From: a virus | IMG/VR virus record: IMGVR_UViG_3300043099_000999 | Coordinates: 1 to 53,609 of that record | Direction: 5' to 3' (one strand) | DNA: 53,609 nt | In this document: positions 16,327-24,450 of the stretch, piece after piece | Layout of the letters: the number at the start of each line of letters is the position of its first letter | How positions within the stretch are numbered: the stretch's first letter is position 1 | Translations under genes and position numbers: made by a program | The notes under the pieces: model-generated | Database searches by the model: none | What the model saw: the letters and a program-made list of their open reading frames with translations, nothing else | Told to the model about the DNA's origin: nothing

Positions 16327-16894
16327 CAGTCTTGTTAGTCAGTGAAATGCTCGACGCAGTTCTCGCGGTAACGGCTTGCTTAACCGCAACCTGCATATTT
16401 GATGTAACATGCCCCAGCACAAACAACGTTTGATGCATTTTGTCGATGATGGCGCGTAAACCGGTACCAATTGCCACAGAAACTTCGGCGATTGACGTTG
16501 CGCCGGGAATTTCTGCCGTATTTGATTTGCCGTCCACGCTAAAGTCAATCGTGATTTTTGAAATCTTGACAGATTCAGGCAGAGGTGCTGTTTGCGGAAG
16601 CCCGTTGAGCGGCATTGCCAGTTCTCGCAGGGCTAAATACTGCGCGTACAACTTGTAGAAGTCAGCGCTATTATCCCTAATCGCGGTGGCTGGGTCTTCG
16701 ATTGAGATCTGCGTCTGACCTGGATCATTTGCTGCAGATTTTACGCCGATACCAACACCAGCAGCCGCAGCAGTCAATGCCGGCATAGACAACTTGGCGG
16801 TCGTCGTTACCGTTGTAGTGTTGCTACTGGTTTTGCACGACTCATTGTCGCACGATTCAGGATTGCACTTTCCTTTTTTGCATTTTTTTGCCAT
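16310..16894 (-). CDS. Small protein with Cys-rich N-terminus
   Basis: The preferred start is ATG 16892-16894 with TAGGTAG upstream, giving 194 residues. Residues 1-20 'MAKKCKKGKCNPESCDNESC' hold four cysteines five residues apart, then a Thr/Ser-rich stretch. The remainder is an Ala-rich helical and strand mix ('YKLYAQYLALRELAMPL', 'AIGTGLRAIIDKMHQTLFVL'). The regular Cys spacing is unusual and may bind a metal or be crosslinked. No family is recognised. Confidence 0.6.
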   Translation of the reverse strand: MAKKCKKGKCNPESCDNESCKTSSNTTTVTTTAKLSMPALTAAAAGVGIGVKSAANDPGQTQISIEDPATAIRDNSADFYKLYAQYLALRELAMPLNGLPQTAPLPESVKISKITIDFSVDGKSNTAEIPGATSIAEVSVAIGTGLRAIIDKMHQTLFVLGHVTSNMQVAVKQAVTARTASSISLTNKTDEKTV

Positions 16895-16907
16895 GTGGCT
16901 ACCTACT

Positions 16908-17303
16908 TTAATCAAAAGCTATTGCGAACCCGAACCAGTACCGCATAACTGTTACGGCACCGGCAGAATTACTTACGAGCTCAACAGGGTTACCTGTCAC
17001 AATATGCAAACATTCTGGCGCAGACGCAAGTTGCGCGGCACAGGATAACCCCAGTCTAAACGCTATTGCTAATGCGGTGTCGCCTTGTGCCGGCAAGTCA
17101 TACTTAAAAAGCGGAATACGCACATACTCGTCCGACGCAGCAGACGCCCACGTTAATGCCGCGTTTTCCGAAATTGGCGCGTCCAAAACTAACCATTTGC
17201 GCGTATCGTCTTTTCTTGGAAAAACGAAAGCCGGTTGAAACGCTTCTTCAGGCCAAGCTGCGCGCGTTTTAATTAGGTCAACACGGGTAGTTTTTACGAC
17301 CAT
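16908..17303 (-). CDS. Unknown small protein
   Basis: This 131-residue protein starts with ATG after GAGG. Sequence ('AFVFPRKDDTRKWLVLDAPI', 'ALTWASAASDEYVRIPLFKY') suggests a compact beta-rich fold. It sits 4 nt downstream of a glycosyltransferase gene. Function is unknown. Confidence 0.6.
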   Translation of the reverse strand: MVVKTTRVDLIKTRAAWPEEAFQPAFVFPRKDDTRKWLVLDAPISENAALTWASAASDEYVRIPLFKYDLPAQGDTALAIAFRLGLSCAAQLASAPECLHIVTGNPVELVSNSAGAVTVMRYWFGFAIAFD

Positions 17304-17304
17304 A

Positions 17305-18036
17305 TTAACCTCGCGCTACATAGTCGTAACCGATTGGCGATTCCGCTCGACCGCGGCGTGTGGACTGAGATTCAACACCAAATTCATTCGCGTTGATCCA
17401 AAGGTTATCTCGAAAATGCCCAAGCGGTAAATCATGTTGCCGCAGCAGCTCTCCTAGCATAACGTCGCCGCCTCTGTGTTTAAACTGGGGCGGCGGCCAG
17501 TCAAACCGCGTCAACACATCAGCGCGAATCGTCCACCAACCGCCGGCGGCAAACTGTACGTATTGCTGCGGCTCTTTGCTGTTATACCACGCTTGCGCTT
17601 TTATCCAGTCGGGCTGATTGCCGATGTACCTAGTTTTATGCACAGACCCCAACATGGCGTACGCATGCATTTGCCGCTGAATGCGCGAAAGCCACGCGTT
17701 TAAATCAGTAGAGGGGATTATGCAAGAATCATCGTCAAACCACATAAGATAAGACGATGTTAGAGTGCGGTCATACAATAACCGCCGCATCATCGGGTAC
17801 TTGTGTATGTTTTCGGGGCAGTCGACGACTAGCGCACCAGGAAAGCTATCGTGCACGGCTTGATGCACGAACGTTCTCGTCTGCTCGCTAACTGCGTTTA
17901 ATCCAAACCGAAAATCTATACCCGCGGCCCCCAAACCACGCAGCGGTGTATTTATCACGCGCTGCGCCATACGGAAACAATAGTCGTCTGTTCCGTACAG
18001 TAAAACACAAACACAAAACTGCGAATTTGACAACAT
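17305..18036 (-). CDS. GT-A-fold glycosyltransferase (DDD motif)
   Basis: This 243-residue enzyme has 'FCVCVLLYGTDDYCFRMAQR' at its N-terminus, then a helix-rich part with 'PMMRRLLYDR', and 'SYLMWFDDDSCIIP' near residue 100, where the D-x-D metal-binding motif sits after a hydrophobic strand. 'FAAGGWWTIRADVL' follows at the region that usually closes the nucleotide-sugar site. This fits a family-2-like glycosyltransferase that uses a metal-bound nucleotide-sugar. The acceptor is not shown. It adds to two other glycosyltransferases in the window and to ADP-heptose synthesis genes. Confidence 0.8.
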   Translation of the reverse strand: MLSNSQFCVCVLLYGTDDYCFRMAQRVINTPLRGLGAAGIDFRFGLNAVSEQTRTFVHQAVHDSFPGALVVDCPENIHKYPMMRRLLYDRTLTSSYLMWFDDDSCIIPSTDLNAWLSRIQRQMHAYAMLGSVHKTRYIGNQPDWIKAQAWYNSKEPQQYVQFAAGGWWTIRADVLTRFDWPPPQFKHRGGDVMLGELLRQHDLPLGHFRDNLWINANEFGVESQSTRRGRAESPIGYDYVARG

Positions 18037-18063
18037 TTAACGCATCCGTGCATTAAACGCAGC

Positions 18064-18615
18064 TTACACGCCAAGAGACTTTTTTGGCTTTGCTACTGCT
18101 ATTGGTAGAACAACCGGACCGACGTTAGACGCTAAAAGCAATTGTACAACCGTCTCGACGTCTTTGCGTATGGCATTCGCGTTTTTGTTGTTTTCCTGGT
18201 AATGATTTACCAGGCTGTTAAACGCGCCAAGAAATTTATCGCGCGACTTTATTGAGTTAAACGAAAACCGCACCGAAAACTGCGTAACTGTTTCGCCAAT
18301 CTGCTCTGGTACGGTTTTGTTCTCTGTCCAGGCGCCATTTTTCGATTCGCGCGTATAGACGTTGTACAACTTGCCCAGGTAATCGTAAATCAGTAAGAAC
18401 GGACTTGCGTCAATGTCTTCAGCCATTGAGAAAATGTGAGGGTGGCTCGACGACACAATAAACGGCAGCTTTTCGGCTATTGTTGCGTCCGTGTTTACGC
18501 GGCTAAACGGCACGTAAAACAAACGCTCGCCATCTTTTGTTTTTCGGCAGACGGCCACTTCAAGGGCAGCGACGCCGGGCTCTATGACGACTGGGACGTT
18601 TTTGAAAAACAACAT
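18064..18615 (-). CDS. Unknown protein
   Basis: This 183-residue protein is taken from ATG 18613-18615, just past the upstream gene's stop. An earlier start would read through the previous gene. It contains 'FLLIYDYLGKLYNVYTRESK' and 'VETVVQLLLASNVGPVVLPI'. The C-terminus is basic (KPKKSLGV). No recognised motif is present. Confidence 0.6.
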   Translation of the reverse strand: MLFFKNVPVVIEPGVAALEVAVCRKTKDGERLFYVPFSRVNTDATIAEKLPFIVSSSHPHIFSMAEDIDASPFLLIYDYLGKLYNVYTRESKNGAWTENKTVPEQIGETVTQFSVRFSFNSIKSRDKFLGAFNSLVNHYQENNKNANAIRKDVETVVQLLLASNVGPVVLPIAVAKPKKSLGV

Positions 18616-18619
18616 ACTG

Positions 18620-19471
18620 CTACCGTGTAATACCTTTCTTTTTCTCGTGCTGCGCAGGCGGTTCGGCTTCGTCGCCGTCCGCCGACTCAGCATCGATATG
18701 CTCCGCAAATTTTCGACAAAGCGCTTGGTGTGTGTCGATTACTTCTTGCATCTTGTGGAAATTTTCTGTGATTTCCGCCATGTAGCCGCGTACGGTTTCC
18801 GTAATGTCTGATGACGCCATATTCATAAGCGCGTCGTACAGCCCGTCGTCCTCTACCCACAGCTTTTCCGACCGCGAAATAAATTTTCGCTGATGTTCAA
18901 GTAGATCGTACACGCGCTGTTTTAAACCCTTTGGCGCTGCCGGGCCGCGACCAGCTCTTTTTTCTTCGCCGCGAATTTCGTTTAGCTCAACGGCCAGCGC
19001 TTTTGTAGTGTATGCTTCGTTTACACAGCGATCTTCTATGACTTTGCGCTGGTCAGGATCCTGCACGGTCAGCAAAAGCTGCACGTGAGATGCTGTAACG
19101 CGCCACGTCGGTCGGGCCGGGCAGCGGCGATTAATGAGCGCGTCTATGCGCTCCTGAGAAGGATAGTTTTCAAACAACTGCCGCGACGTATTGAAAGAGT
19201 CGGCCGTGTAGATTTTATTGAAAGCATTGAGCAGCAGCGCAGACGGACTTACATGATTTGCCAGTTGCTCTTCTGTCAGATATTGCTCAGGATCGTTGTC
19301 AATTTCAAACAGCATCTGGCCAACACGCCACATAGCCATAATGTTAGCTGCGTGTTGCTCTGTCACGAGTTCTGTGACGCGCATAATAACCTGTTGCAAA
19401 TTTGTGTGCAAATCAGCAACGTTGATCAGGTCATTGCGCTGTGCGTTAACAGTATTTAGTTGCATTGTCAC
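18620..19471 (-). CDS. Unknown helical protein, possibly ParB-like/DUF1016-like
   Basis: This 283-residue protein is helical throughout: 'TELVTEQHAANIMAMWRVGQ' near the start resembles the YhcG/DUF1016-type N-terminal helix (weak). 'LLTVQDPDQRKVIEDRCV' followed by 'NEAYTTKALAVELNEIRGEE' looks like the helix-turn-helix region of ParB-related proteins. The C-terminus is acidic then basic (KKKGITR). Two starts are possible: GTG 19469-19471 with AGGAGG at 6, or ATG 19463-19465. Confidence 0.5.
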   Translation of the reverse strand: MTMQLNTVNAQRNDLINVADLHTNLQQVIMRVTELVTEQHAANIMAMWRVGQMLFEIDNDPEQYLTEEQLANHVSPSALLLNAFNKIYTADSFNTSRQLFENYPSQERIDALINRRCPARPTWRVTASHVQLLLTVQDPDQRKVIEDRCVNEAYTTKALAVELNEIRGEEKRAGRGPAAPKGLKQRVYDLLEHQRKFISRSEKLWVEDDGLYDALMNMASSDITETVRGYMAEITENFHKMQEVIDTHQALCRKFAEHIDAESADGDEAEPPAQHEKKKGITR

Positions 19472-19487
19472 ACCTCACCTCCTTGAG

Positions 19488-20639
19488 TTAAACCTTACCA
19501 AACGCCTTTTTTGTCGCGGGCAAAAGAAGCGATAACCCCACAGACTGAATTTTTTCGCGTACGTGCGTCGGCTGATTTCTCGCGTGTTTTAAAGTTGCGC
19601 ACACAAGATCGTAGCCGTTCCGCGTTTCTAGTACTTTTCCTGTATACGCATCTAGCGGATTGCGCGGCTCAATGTCCGCTCCTGAAAAGGCTGCGTTTCT
19701 TACAATTGCGCGCGCCGTTTCTTTAGACAGTCCAAAGCTGACTAGGTAACCAATCCATTTTTTGACTACCGTTTCGAACTCGGTTTGGTTGTCTGTAAAA
19801 CCTAATTTGAATTCGCGTAGCGTAGCTATACGCTGTTTTAGCTCTACCATATCGATTGATTTGGTAAATGTGCGCACAACGAGTTGAGCTGTGCGACCAG
19901 ATAAATCAGTGCCTACATGCGGCAATCTGTTTCTGTTTTTATCCGTCGCGAGAGCTACGCCAAACCGCGTATACAAACAAGGTATGGCACGCACAGAATT
20001 GCCCGCGTCCTCTCGATTACAAAAATACCAGCCGGCCGCGAAAACGTGTCGGGAATCCGGATGCGCGTCAGTCGTCTTGGTGGCGGGATCAAGAATGTAC
20101 ACCCGCAACTCTCGGCCTACAAGTTCAGCTCTGTAAAAAATTGTGTCGTCTGATTTGTCTGTTCGGGCATTTTGAATTGTCTCGAAAAACACAGAATTAT
20201 CGAGCAGCTTGTGGTTGAGCCCGAGAAATCCGTCAACAACCCGATCGTGGTGGTCGATAAGAAGATTGCGCTCGCGTAATGTTTCGAACCTGACGCGCAA
20301 TGCTTCGTTATAGATACTGACCGCAGACGGCAAACTATATGCGTCTGCGTCGATAAGTTTAGACGGCGACTCGCCAGATATTTCACCAAAAACGCGATGC
20401 AAGCCAATGGCTATCGCGTCGCACACAGCGATAAACCCGAGCACATTGAAGCGATAGCCCGTATCAGTAAACTTACCGGCTGCAGTAAGCGTCAGTTGCT
20501 CTGCATCTGACAGAGGTACAAGCTCAGTGTGCGCGCTACGCTTGTCTATAAAAGCCGCGCAGTCAGCTTCTTGGTCTTGTGAAAAAGACAAAGCGGTAAC
20601 CGGAACGAAAATGCTGCGGTATTTTCTGTTCGGGCCCAT
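19488..20639 (-). CDS. Unknown protein, faint DUF932-like pattern
   Basis: This 383-residue protein has a segment 'HVFAAGWYFCNREDAGNSVR' (about residue 210) that resembles the G-x-x-x-x-NSE-x-G signature of DUF932 phage/plasmid proteins. The rest is alpha/beta with no catalytic motif. The match is weak and the function unknown. The C-terminus is a basic helical segment. It is nine bases from the next gene upstream. Confidence 0.5.
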   Translation of the reverse strand: MGPNRKYRSIFVPVTALSFSQDQEADCAAFIDKRSAHTELVPLSDAEQLTLTAAGKFTDTGYRFNVLGFIAVCDAIAIGLHRVFGEISGESPSKLIDADAYSLPSAVSIYNEALRVRFETLRERNLLIDHHDRVVDGFLGLNHKLLDNSVFFETIQNARTDKSDDTIFYRAELVGRELRVYILDPATKTTDAHPDSRHVFAAGWYFCNREDAGNSVRAIPCLYTRFGVALATDKNRNRLPHVGTDLSGRTAQLVVRTFTKSIDMVELKQRIATLREFKLGFTDNQTEFETVVKKWIGYLVSFGLSKETARAIVRNAAFSGADIEPRNPLDAYTGKVLETRNGYDLVCATLKHARNQPTHVREKIQSVGLSLLLPATKKAFGKV

Positions 20640-20648
20640 ACCGTAAGC

Positions 20649-21212
20649 CTAATTTGAAAACCACGCCGGACCTATAGCAGTACAAAGATTTTTTAACGGC
20701 TCGACAATGAACGGTCGTTTATTTGCCGTCGGTAGCATCACGAACTGCTGTCGGGCGCCATCAGGCAACCGAGTGTCGGCAAGGCTGCTAAAACTATGCG
20801 CGCAGAACGCTGTCTTAATCACAGGAAAGACAAAAACGTAGCTGTCGCTCATCGGGTCAATCTCGTTGATAGCCAGTTCTTTAGCTATCGCCTTTACCAG
20901 CCTGTTTTTCGGGGCGGGTTTGAACAAATCAGGCAGCGTAGTTTTATGAAGAAACGGAACGCGCCGCCCAAGCAATACACCCGGAAAAGCAGTATACGTC
21001 GCGTTGAACCAGGCAAAATTAAGCTTAGTCTGCTGCGTCTTTGCACGACAGTCAGACGCAAGACGGCCCCAGCCGTTTGGTTTTAGTCCGCAATCCGTGA
21101 ATATGCGCTTGATGACGCGCTCTTCGTACGCCAGCTGCCGGAGGATTTTTAAGTCCTCGGCAGCTGGCGTACTTTCATTGAACAGGTTATCGAAAAATTC
21201 TTCGCGCGACAT
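20649..21212 (-). CDS. Unknown protein
   Basis: This 187-residue protein opens with an acidic helical segment ('MSREEFFDNLFNE', 'LKILRQLAYEERVIKRIFTD'). Later sequence ('YVFVFPVIKTAFCAHSFSSL') is strand-rich. It is not recognised. It sits in a short run of unknown genes just after the UvsX-like gene. Confidence 0.55.
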   Translation of the reverse strand: MSREEFFDNLFNESTPAAEDLKILRQLAYEERVIKRIFTDCGLKPNGWGRLASDCRAKTQQTKLNFAWFNATYTAFPGVLLGRRVPFLHKTTLPDLFKPAPKNRLVKAIAKELAINEIDPMSDSYVFVFPVIKTAFCAHSFSSLADTRLPDGARQQFVMLPTANKRPFIVEPLKNLCTAIGPAWFSN

Positions 21213-21217
21213 TGTCG

Positions 21218-21472
21218 TTAAACGTCGTCTTTTTCTGCCATAGCCGCCGTATGGTTCTCAATCGCATCGGCGATTCGGCATAGCCCGGCTGTTACGCCCA
21301 TTACTGCTTCAGTAAGAGACGTAACGAAACCGCCAGAAGCATCGTGGCCGCCGGAAATAATAGTGTCGCCTCGGCCACGTGGTGTAATAGCTGTATCAAG
21401 TTCACCGAGTGCGCGAACAATTGCATCAACAGCATCTTTCACATCGTTGCTACTTTTCGTCGTTTTACGCAC
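21218..21472 (-). CDS. Small conserved-looking phage protein
   Basis: This 84-residue protein starts with GTG preceded by a perfect AGGAGGTGA. The body 'DTIISGGHDASGGFVTSLTE' then 'AVMGVTAGLCRIADAI' is a compact helix-and-loop layout that I have seen in similar small phage proteins, but no function is known. It lies directly after the UvsX-like recombinase gene. Confidence 0.65.
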   Translation of the reverse strand: MRKTTKSSNDVKDAVDAIVRALGELDTAITPRGRGDTIISGGHDASGGFVTSLTEAVMGVTAGLCRIADAIENHTAAMAEKDDV

Positions 21473-21482
21473 AAATCACCTC

Positions 21483-22853
21483 CTATTCAGAAAACTGTCC
21501 AAGCGGATCAAGATCTGCAGGCACAAGATCTTCCAAAGCACCAGCTGCCGCCATGAGCTCTGGATTATCGGTCGTCTGCTTGTCTTTAAGCTGCGACATA
21601 ACCTGCTCCCGGTATTTAACAGCCGGATCACAGATGGCGTAAGCATTGACGCCTAGCAAACCGTCAAGCAGGCTGCGCATCTTCTTGTTCTCCTCGATCA
21701 TCATCGAAATCTCGACTTCAGGAACGGCTTCCTGCTTCGAGATTCCGAGGGCGCTGGAAAACACAAGCGGCGTGTCGGCGTTTTTAGTGCCGTGCTTGTA
21801 CTCAAGATCGCACACCTGCCTAAGAATCTCACCCAGCTTGGGATCGTGGCCCGGCTGCGGTTTACGCTCTGGATCCTGCAGATCGAGTAGCAGTCTGGTA
21901 GAGGCGGTATGCCAATCCCAGTAATGGTGCTGCTGCTGCTTATACGCCTGATCGCCGTTTTCGTCGCGGTATGCAATGGTTTTGGGATACCAAAGCAGGT
22001 TGACGACGATACGCCGGCCAGGAGCGCCAAGATTGTTCTTGGTCGCAATAATCCGCACCTGCTGCCCCTGAGCGCCATTACGCTCAATCAGCTTGGCAGA
22101 CACTCGATCCATATCAAGGATTAACGTGGGATAATAGTCAAGGCTTGCCCCACCCGGAGCGTACTTCTTTGGCGCGCCGAATCCCATCTGATTAATTTCT
22201 TCTTTCAGATGGTTCGTTGCAACAAACGCAATCGGATAATGCCGAAGCGTCGGTACAAGCGCTGTTCGCATAAAGTCAGACAAGTTACGCGCTAGGTATG
22301 GATGCCCAGCCGCAGCATGTCCTTCTTCAGCCACCTTTTCGACGCGACGCTCAACCTCGACAGCCGAGATAGAGTCTACGCCGATGCACATTGGATACAC
22401 CTCGTTGCCGGCGTCAGCTTGCTTGTGAATAAGCTGACACAGACTAATGTACTTCTTCTGCCACTCTTCAACGCTGGCAGCTTCGACAACTACAGCCCGT
22501 TTCGTGTATTCCGGGTTGTGGCCGAACATGCCGTCAATCATGCTGCGGCTACTTTTGTGCTCGGTGTCGATCATGACGCCACCGCCGCCATACATGGCAA
22601 ACCAGCGCATGACCTCGATGAGCATAGCCGATTTACCGGCGCTAAATTGCCCACGCAGCTGAACAAACCGAGACAGCGGAAAGATATTGCTTTGAAGCAG
22701 GTACCTTGCCGCTAGTGACGGTAGTGGTAAGCCGATAAGCGGATCCTGCTCTTCGGCTGTTGCTTTGAGAATCTCTGTAATAACAGGATGCTCACCAAGT
22801 GGTGCGGTGACATCAATACCGGCAGTTACTTCACTTTTTTTACGTCGGCCCAT
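21483..22853 (-). CDS. UvsX/RecA-type recombinase
   Basis: This 456-residue protein is a RecA-fold ATPase. Walker A 'GQFSAGKSAML' lies at residues 68-78. 'VMIDTEHKSSRSMI' follows as the catalytic Glu-type segment. Walker B 'MCIGVDSIS' ends at Asp160. 'IAFVATNHLKEEI' near 210-220 fits the L1/L2-adjacent strand. As in other recombinases it would coat ssDNA and pair it with homologous duplex, for repair and recombination-dependent replication. The neighbouring candidate ssDNA-binding protein, SbcCD, a UvsW-like helicase and the RuvC-like gene complete the set. The name uvsX is by analogy only, so no symbol is given. Confidence 0.9.
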   Translation of the reverse strand: MGRRKKSEVTAGIDVTAPLGEHPVITEILKATAEEQDPLIGLPLPSLAARYLLQSNIFPLSRFVQLRGQFSAGKSAMLIEVMRWFAMYGGGGVMIDTEHKSSRSMIDGMFGHNPEYTKRAVVVEAASVEEWQKKYISLCQLIHKQADAGNEVYPMCIGVDSISAVEVERRVEKVAEEGHAAAGHPYLARNLSDFMRTALVPTLRHYPIAFVATNHLKEEINQMGFGAPKKYAPGGASLDYYPTLILDMDRVSAKLIERNGAQGQQVRIIATKNNLGAPGRRIVVNLLWYPKTIAYRDENGDQAYKQQQHHYWDWHTASTRLLLDLQDPERKPQPGHDPKLGEILRQVCDLEYKHGTKNADTPLVFSSALGISKQEAVPEVEISMMIEENKKMRSLLDGLLGVNAYAICDPAVKYREQVMSQLKDKQTTDNPELMAAAGALEDLVPADLDPLGQFSE

Positions 22854-22870
22854 AGTATCCTCGTGGTTTG

Positions 22871-22915
22871 TAAAAGATTGGGATGGGGGCTTGATGTTTC
22901 ACAAGCCCCCATCCC
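22871..22915 (-). terminator. Stem-loop terminator between ssDNA-binding-like and recombinase genes
   Basis: A perfect 14-bp stem pairs 22880-22893 with 22902-22915 around an 8-nt loop. On the minus strand it is followed by a short AATCTTTTA tract, so the U-run is weak. It may act as a partial terminator or stabilise the 3' end of the upstream message. The UvsX-like gene follows after a GAGG site. Confidence 0.7.
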
Positions 22916-22934
22916 GCAGATCTTGGCTAATTAA

Positions 22935-24350
22935 TTAGCCGTTTCGCCGAGCCGCCTGAAGAGCAGCCTGCGCTTTTGCCCGAGCCTCAGCGACAATGTC
23001 TGCCGTCTGCGGCTTGTTGCCAAATGGCGCGGACGCTGCTGCTGCGGACTTCATGCCCATCTGCAGCTGCGCGAGCGCGGCTTCGGCATCCGGATCGATA
23101 TCGTCTGCATCCGGAACAATAGAGCTAATAGCCGGCGCCGTCGTGGTTGTGGTCGCAGCGTTGATAGCATGCGCCGTCGCCACGGACGAGGCTACGCCAG
23201 TCGGCGGCTGAAAGCGCGCTTGCGGCGCCTCAACCGTCGTTGTCCCACGGCGTAGATACCGGATGTACTCCGGATGATCACGCCACGCGAAATCAAGAGC
23301 TTCGCGCGGGAACGACTCAGCCATTAGCTCTGCCTGCTCTTCGAAACTCGGCACGTACATCAATTCGTCGAACGTGCTGTTGGCCGTAGCAATCTTATTT
23401 GCATAAGCGCCAAACGGAACAGCCTGTCCGTTGTACGTGTCATGAAGCACAACCCAGTGCTGTTCGCCGGACATCTTGCCGTCCGGCGATGGATTGGGTT
23501 TACCGACAACTACGGCTTCAGCCTGATTTGCAGCTGAAATCGCATATGGCGGCACATACAAATAGTCCGGACCCTCATTCGAAATCGCAAGAGGACGCGG
23601 CGGCTTCGGATGTGCCGCTACGCCATACGACTTCGAGATGACGGTCACGAGCTTGGACGGCCCCGCCGACAGCATATCGCCAGCGAGAAACTGCCCATCT
23701 GCGCCTTGAACCTGCAGAGCGTTCAGCAGGCTTTCGGCAGCGGTCTTCTTAAACCCGAAGATCCGCGCGTTATTTTCTTTCTGATCAGCCAGATCGAAGC
23801 AACCGAAACCGGGAGTACGATCCGGCTTGTTGTAAAGCTGCGTCGCGCTGACGAACAGAATCTGCTCCGGACGCTTCAGCGAGCCGACATGCGTCTGCTG
23901 CTGAAAACCAGCCGCCCTATTAAGCAAATCACAGAACAAAGCGCCGATGCCCGGCGTTTCCTTGTTCTTGTAAGCCGCTCGATAGAGCAACCACACCGGA
24001 CTCTCGTACCTATTTACAGCCGGGTTGCCGTCCCACACGATGAAGTGCAGACCCGGCTGCCCGAACCACGACACGCACTCATAGGTACGACACCAGTCGC
24101 CGAAGCCGGCATCTTCACGAAACTGCGTCAGCGCCGGTTTGCCGTCGGCGCCAACGATGCGCTGCCCAGACTGATCTGTGGCATACGTAGGAAGAAGCCG
24201 AAGGCAGAGCCCGTCGTCGAGCATCTTTTTGCCGCCGACGATAATTACATTGCGCTGCTTACCGTAACAAAAACGTCTCTTGCCATCTCCATTACCAGCC
24301 TGCTGCGGCGTACCAAAGGAAGCAAGATTCTGACTAGGGAAACGTGCCAT
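22935..24350 (-). CDS. Candidate ssDNA-binding protein
   Basis: This 471-residue protein is not identified by motif. It lies directly between the polymerase gene and the recombinase gene. It begins with a basic region and has aromatic-rich segments ('GDWCRTYECVSWFGQPGLHF', 'YESPVWLLYRAAYKNKETPG') that could stack on single-stranded DNA. The C-terminal 130 residues are Ala/Asp-rich and flexible. Position, size, aromatic content and a dedicated regulated promoter all fit an abundant DNA-binding role such as gp32. The role is inferred only. By eye its codon use looks like that of the UvsX-like gene. Confidence 0.45.
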   Translation of the reverse strand: MARFPSQNLASFGTPQQAGNGDGKRRFCYGKQRNVIIVGGKKMLDDGLCLRLLPTYATDQSGQRIVGADGKPALTQFREDAGFGDWCRTYECVSWFGQPGLHFIVWDGNPAVNRYESPVWLLYRAAYKNKETPGIGALFCDLLNRAAGFQQQTHVGSLKRPEQILFVSATQLYNKPDRTPGFGCFDLADQKENNARIFGFKKTAAESLLNALQVQGADGQFLAGDMLSAGPSKLVTVISKSYGVAAHPKPPRPLAISNEGPDYLYVPPYAISAANQAEAVVVGKPNPSPDGKMSGEQHWVVLHDTYNGQAVPFGAYANKIATANSTFDELMYVPSFEEQAELMAESFPREALDFAWRDHPEYIRYLRRGTTTVEAPQARFQPPTGVASSVATAHAINAATTTTTAPAISSIVPDADDIDPDAEAALAQLQMGMKSAAAASAPFGNKPQTADIVAEARAKAQAALQAARRNG

Positions 24351-24392
24351 GAAAGCACTCCTTGGGTTAAAGAAAAACCAACCAGTGGCTGT

Positions 24393-24420
24393 ACTCTACC
24401 ACATAGAACGGAGAAGTCCA
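24393..24420 (-). promoter_or_regulatory. Candidate promoter
   Basis: On the minus strand a -35 TGGACT (24415-24420, 4 of 6) is followed by a 16-bp spacer and an extended -10 TGG-TAGAGT (hexamer 24393-24398). It lies in the gap between the polymerase stop and the ssDNA-binding-like gene. The extended -10 and spacer match the promoters at 15428 and 47214. Confidence 0.5.
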
Positions 24421-24430
24421 GCCCTTGTTT

Positions 24431-24450
24431 TTGACCTATTTTGACCTATT
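24431..24450 (-). repeat. Tandem 10-bp direct repeat, possible operator
   Basis: Two perfect copies of a 10-mer (TTGACCTATT on the plus strand) lie head to tail at 24431-24440 and 24441-24450. The second overlaps the stop codon of the polymerase gene at 24446. They lie just upstream of the candidate promoter at 24393-24420. A helical-turn spacing (10 bp) and this position suit an activator or repressor pair. No regulator can be named. Confidence 0.55.

Noticed and set aside
23610-24434. Plus-strand open frame of 274 codons
   Set aside because: It is antisense to the ssDNA-binding-like gene and its promoter. Composition is typical of the shadow frame of a GC-biased gene; no start signal or known motif.
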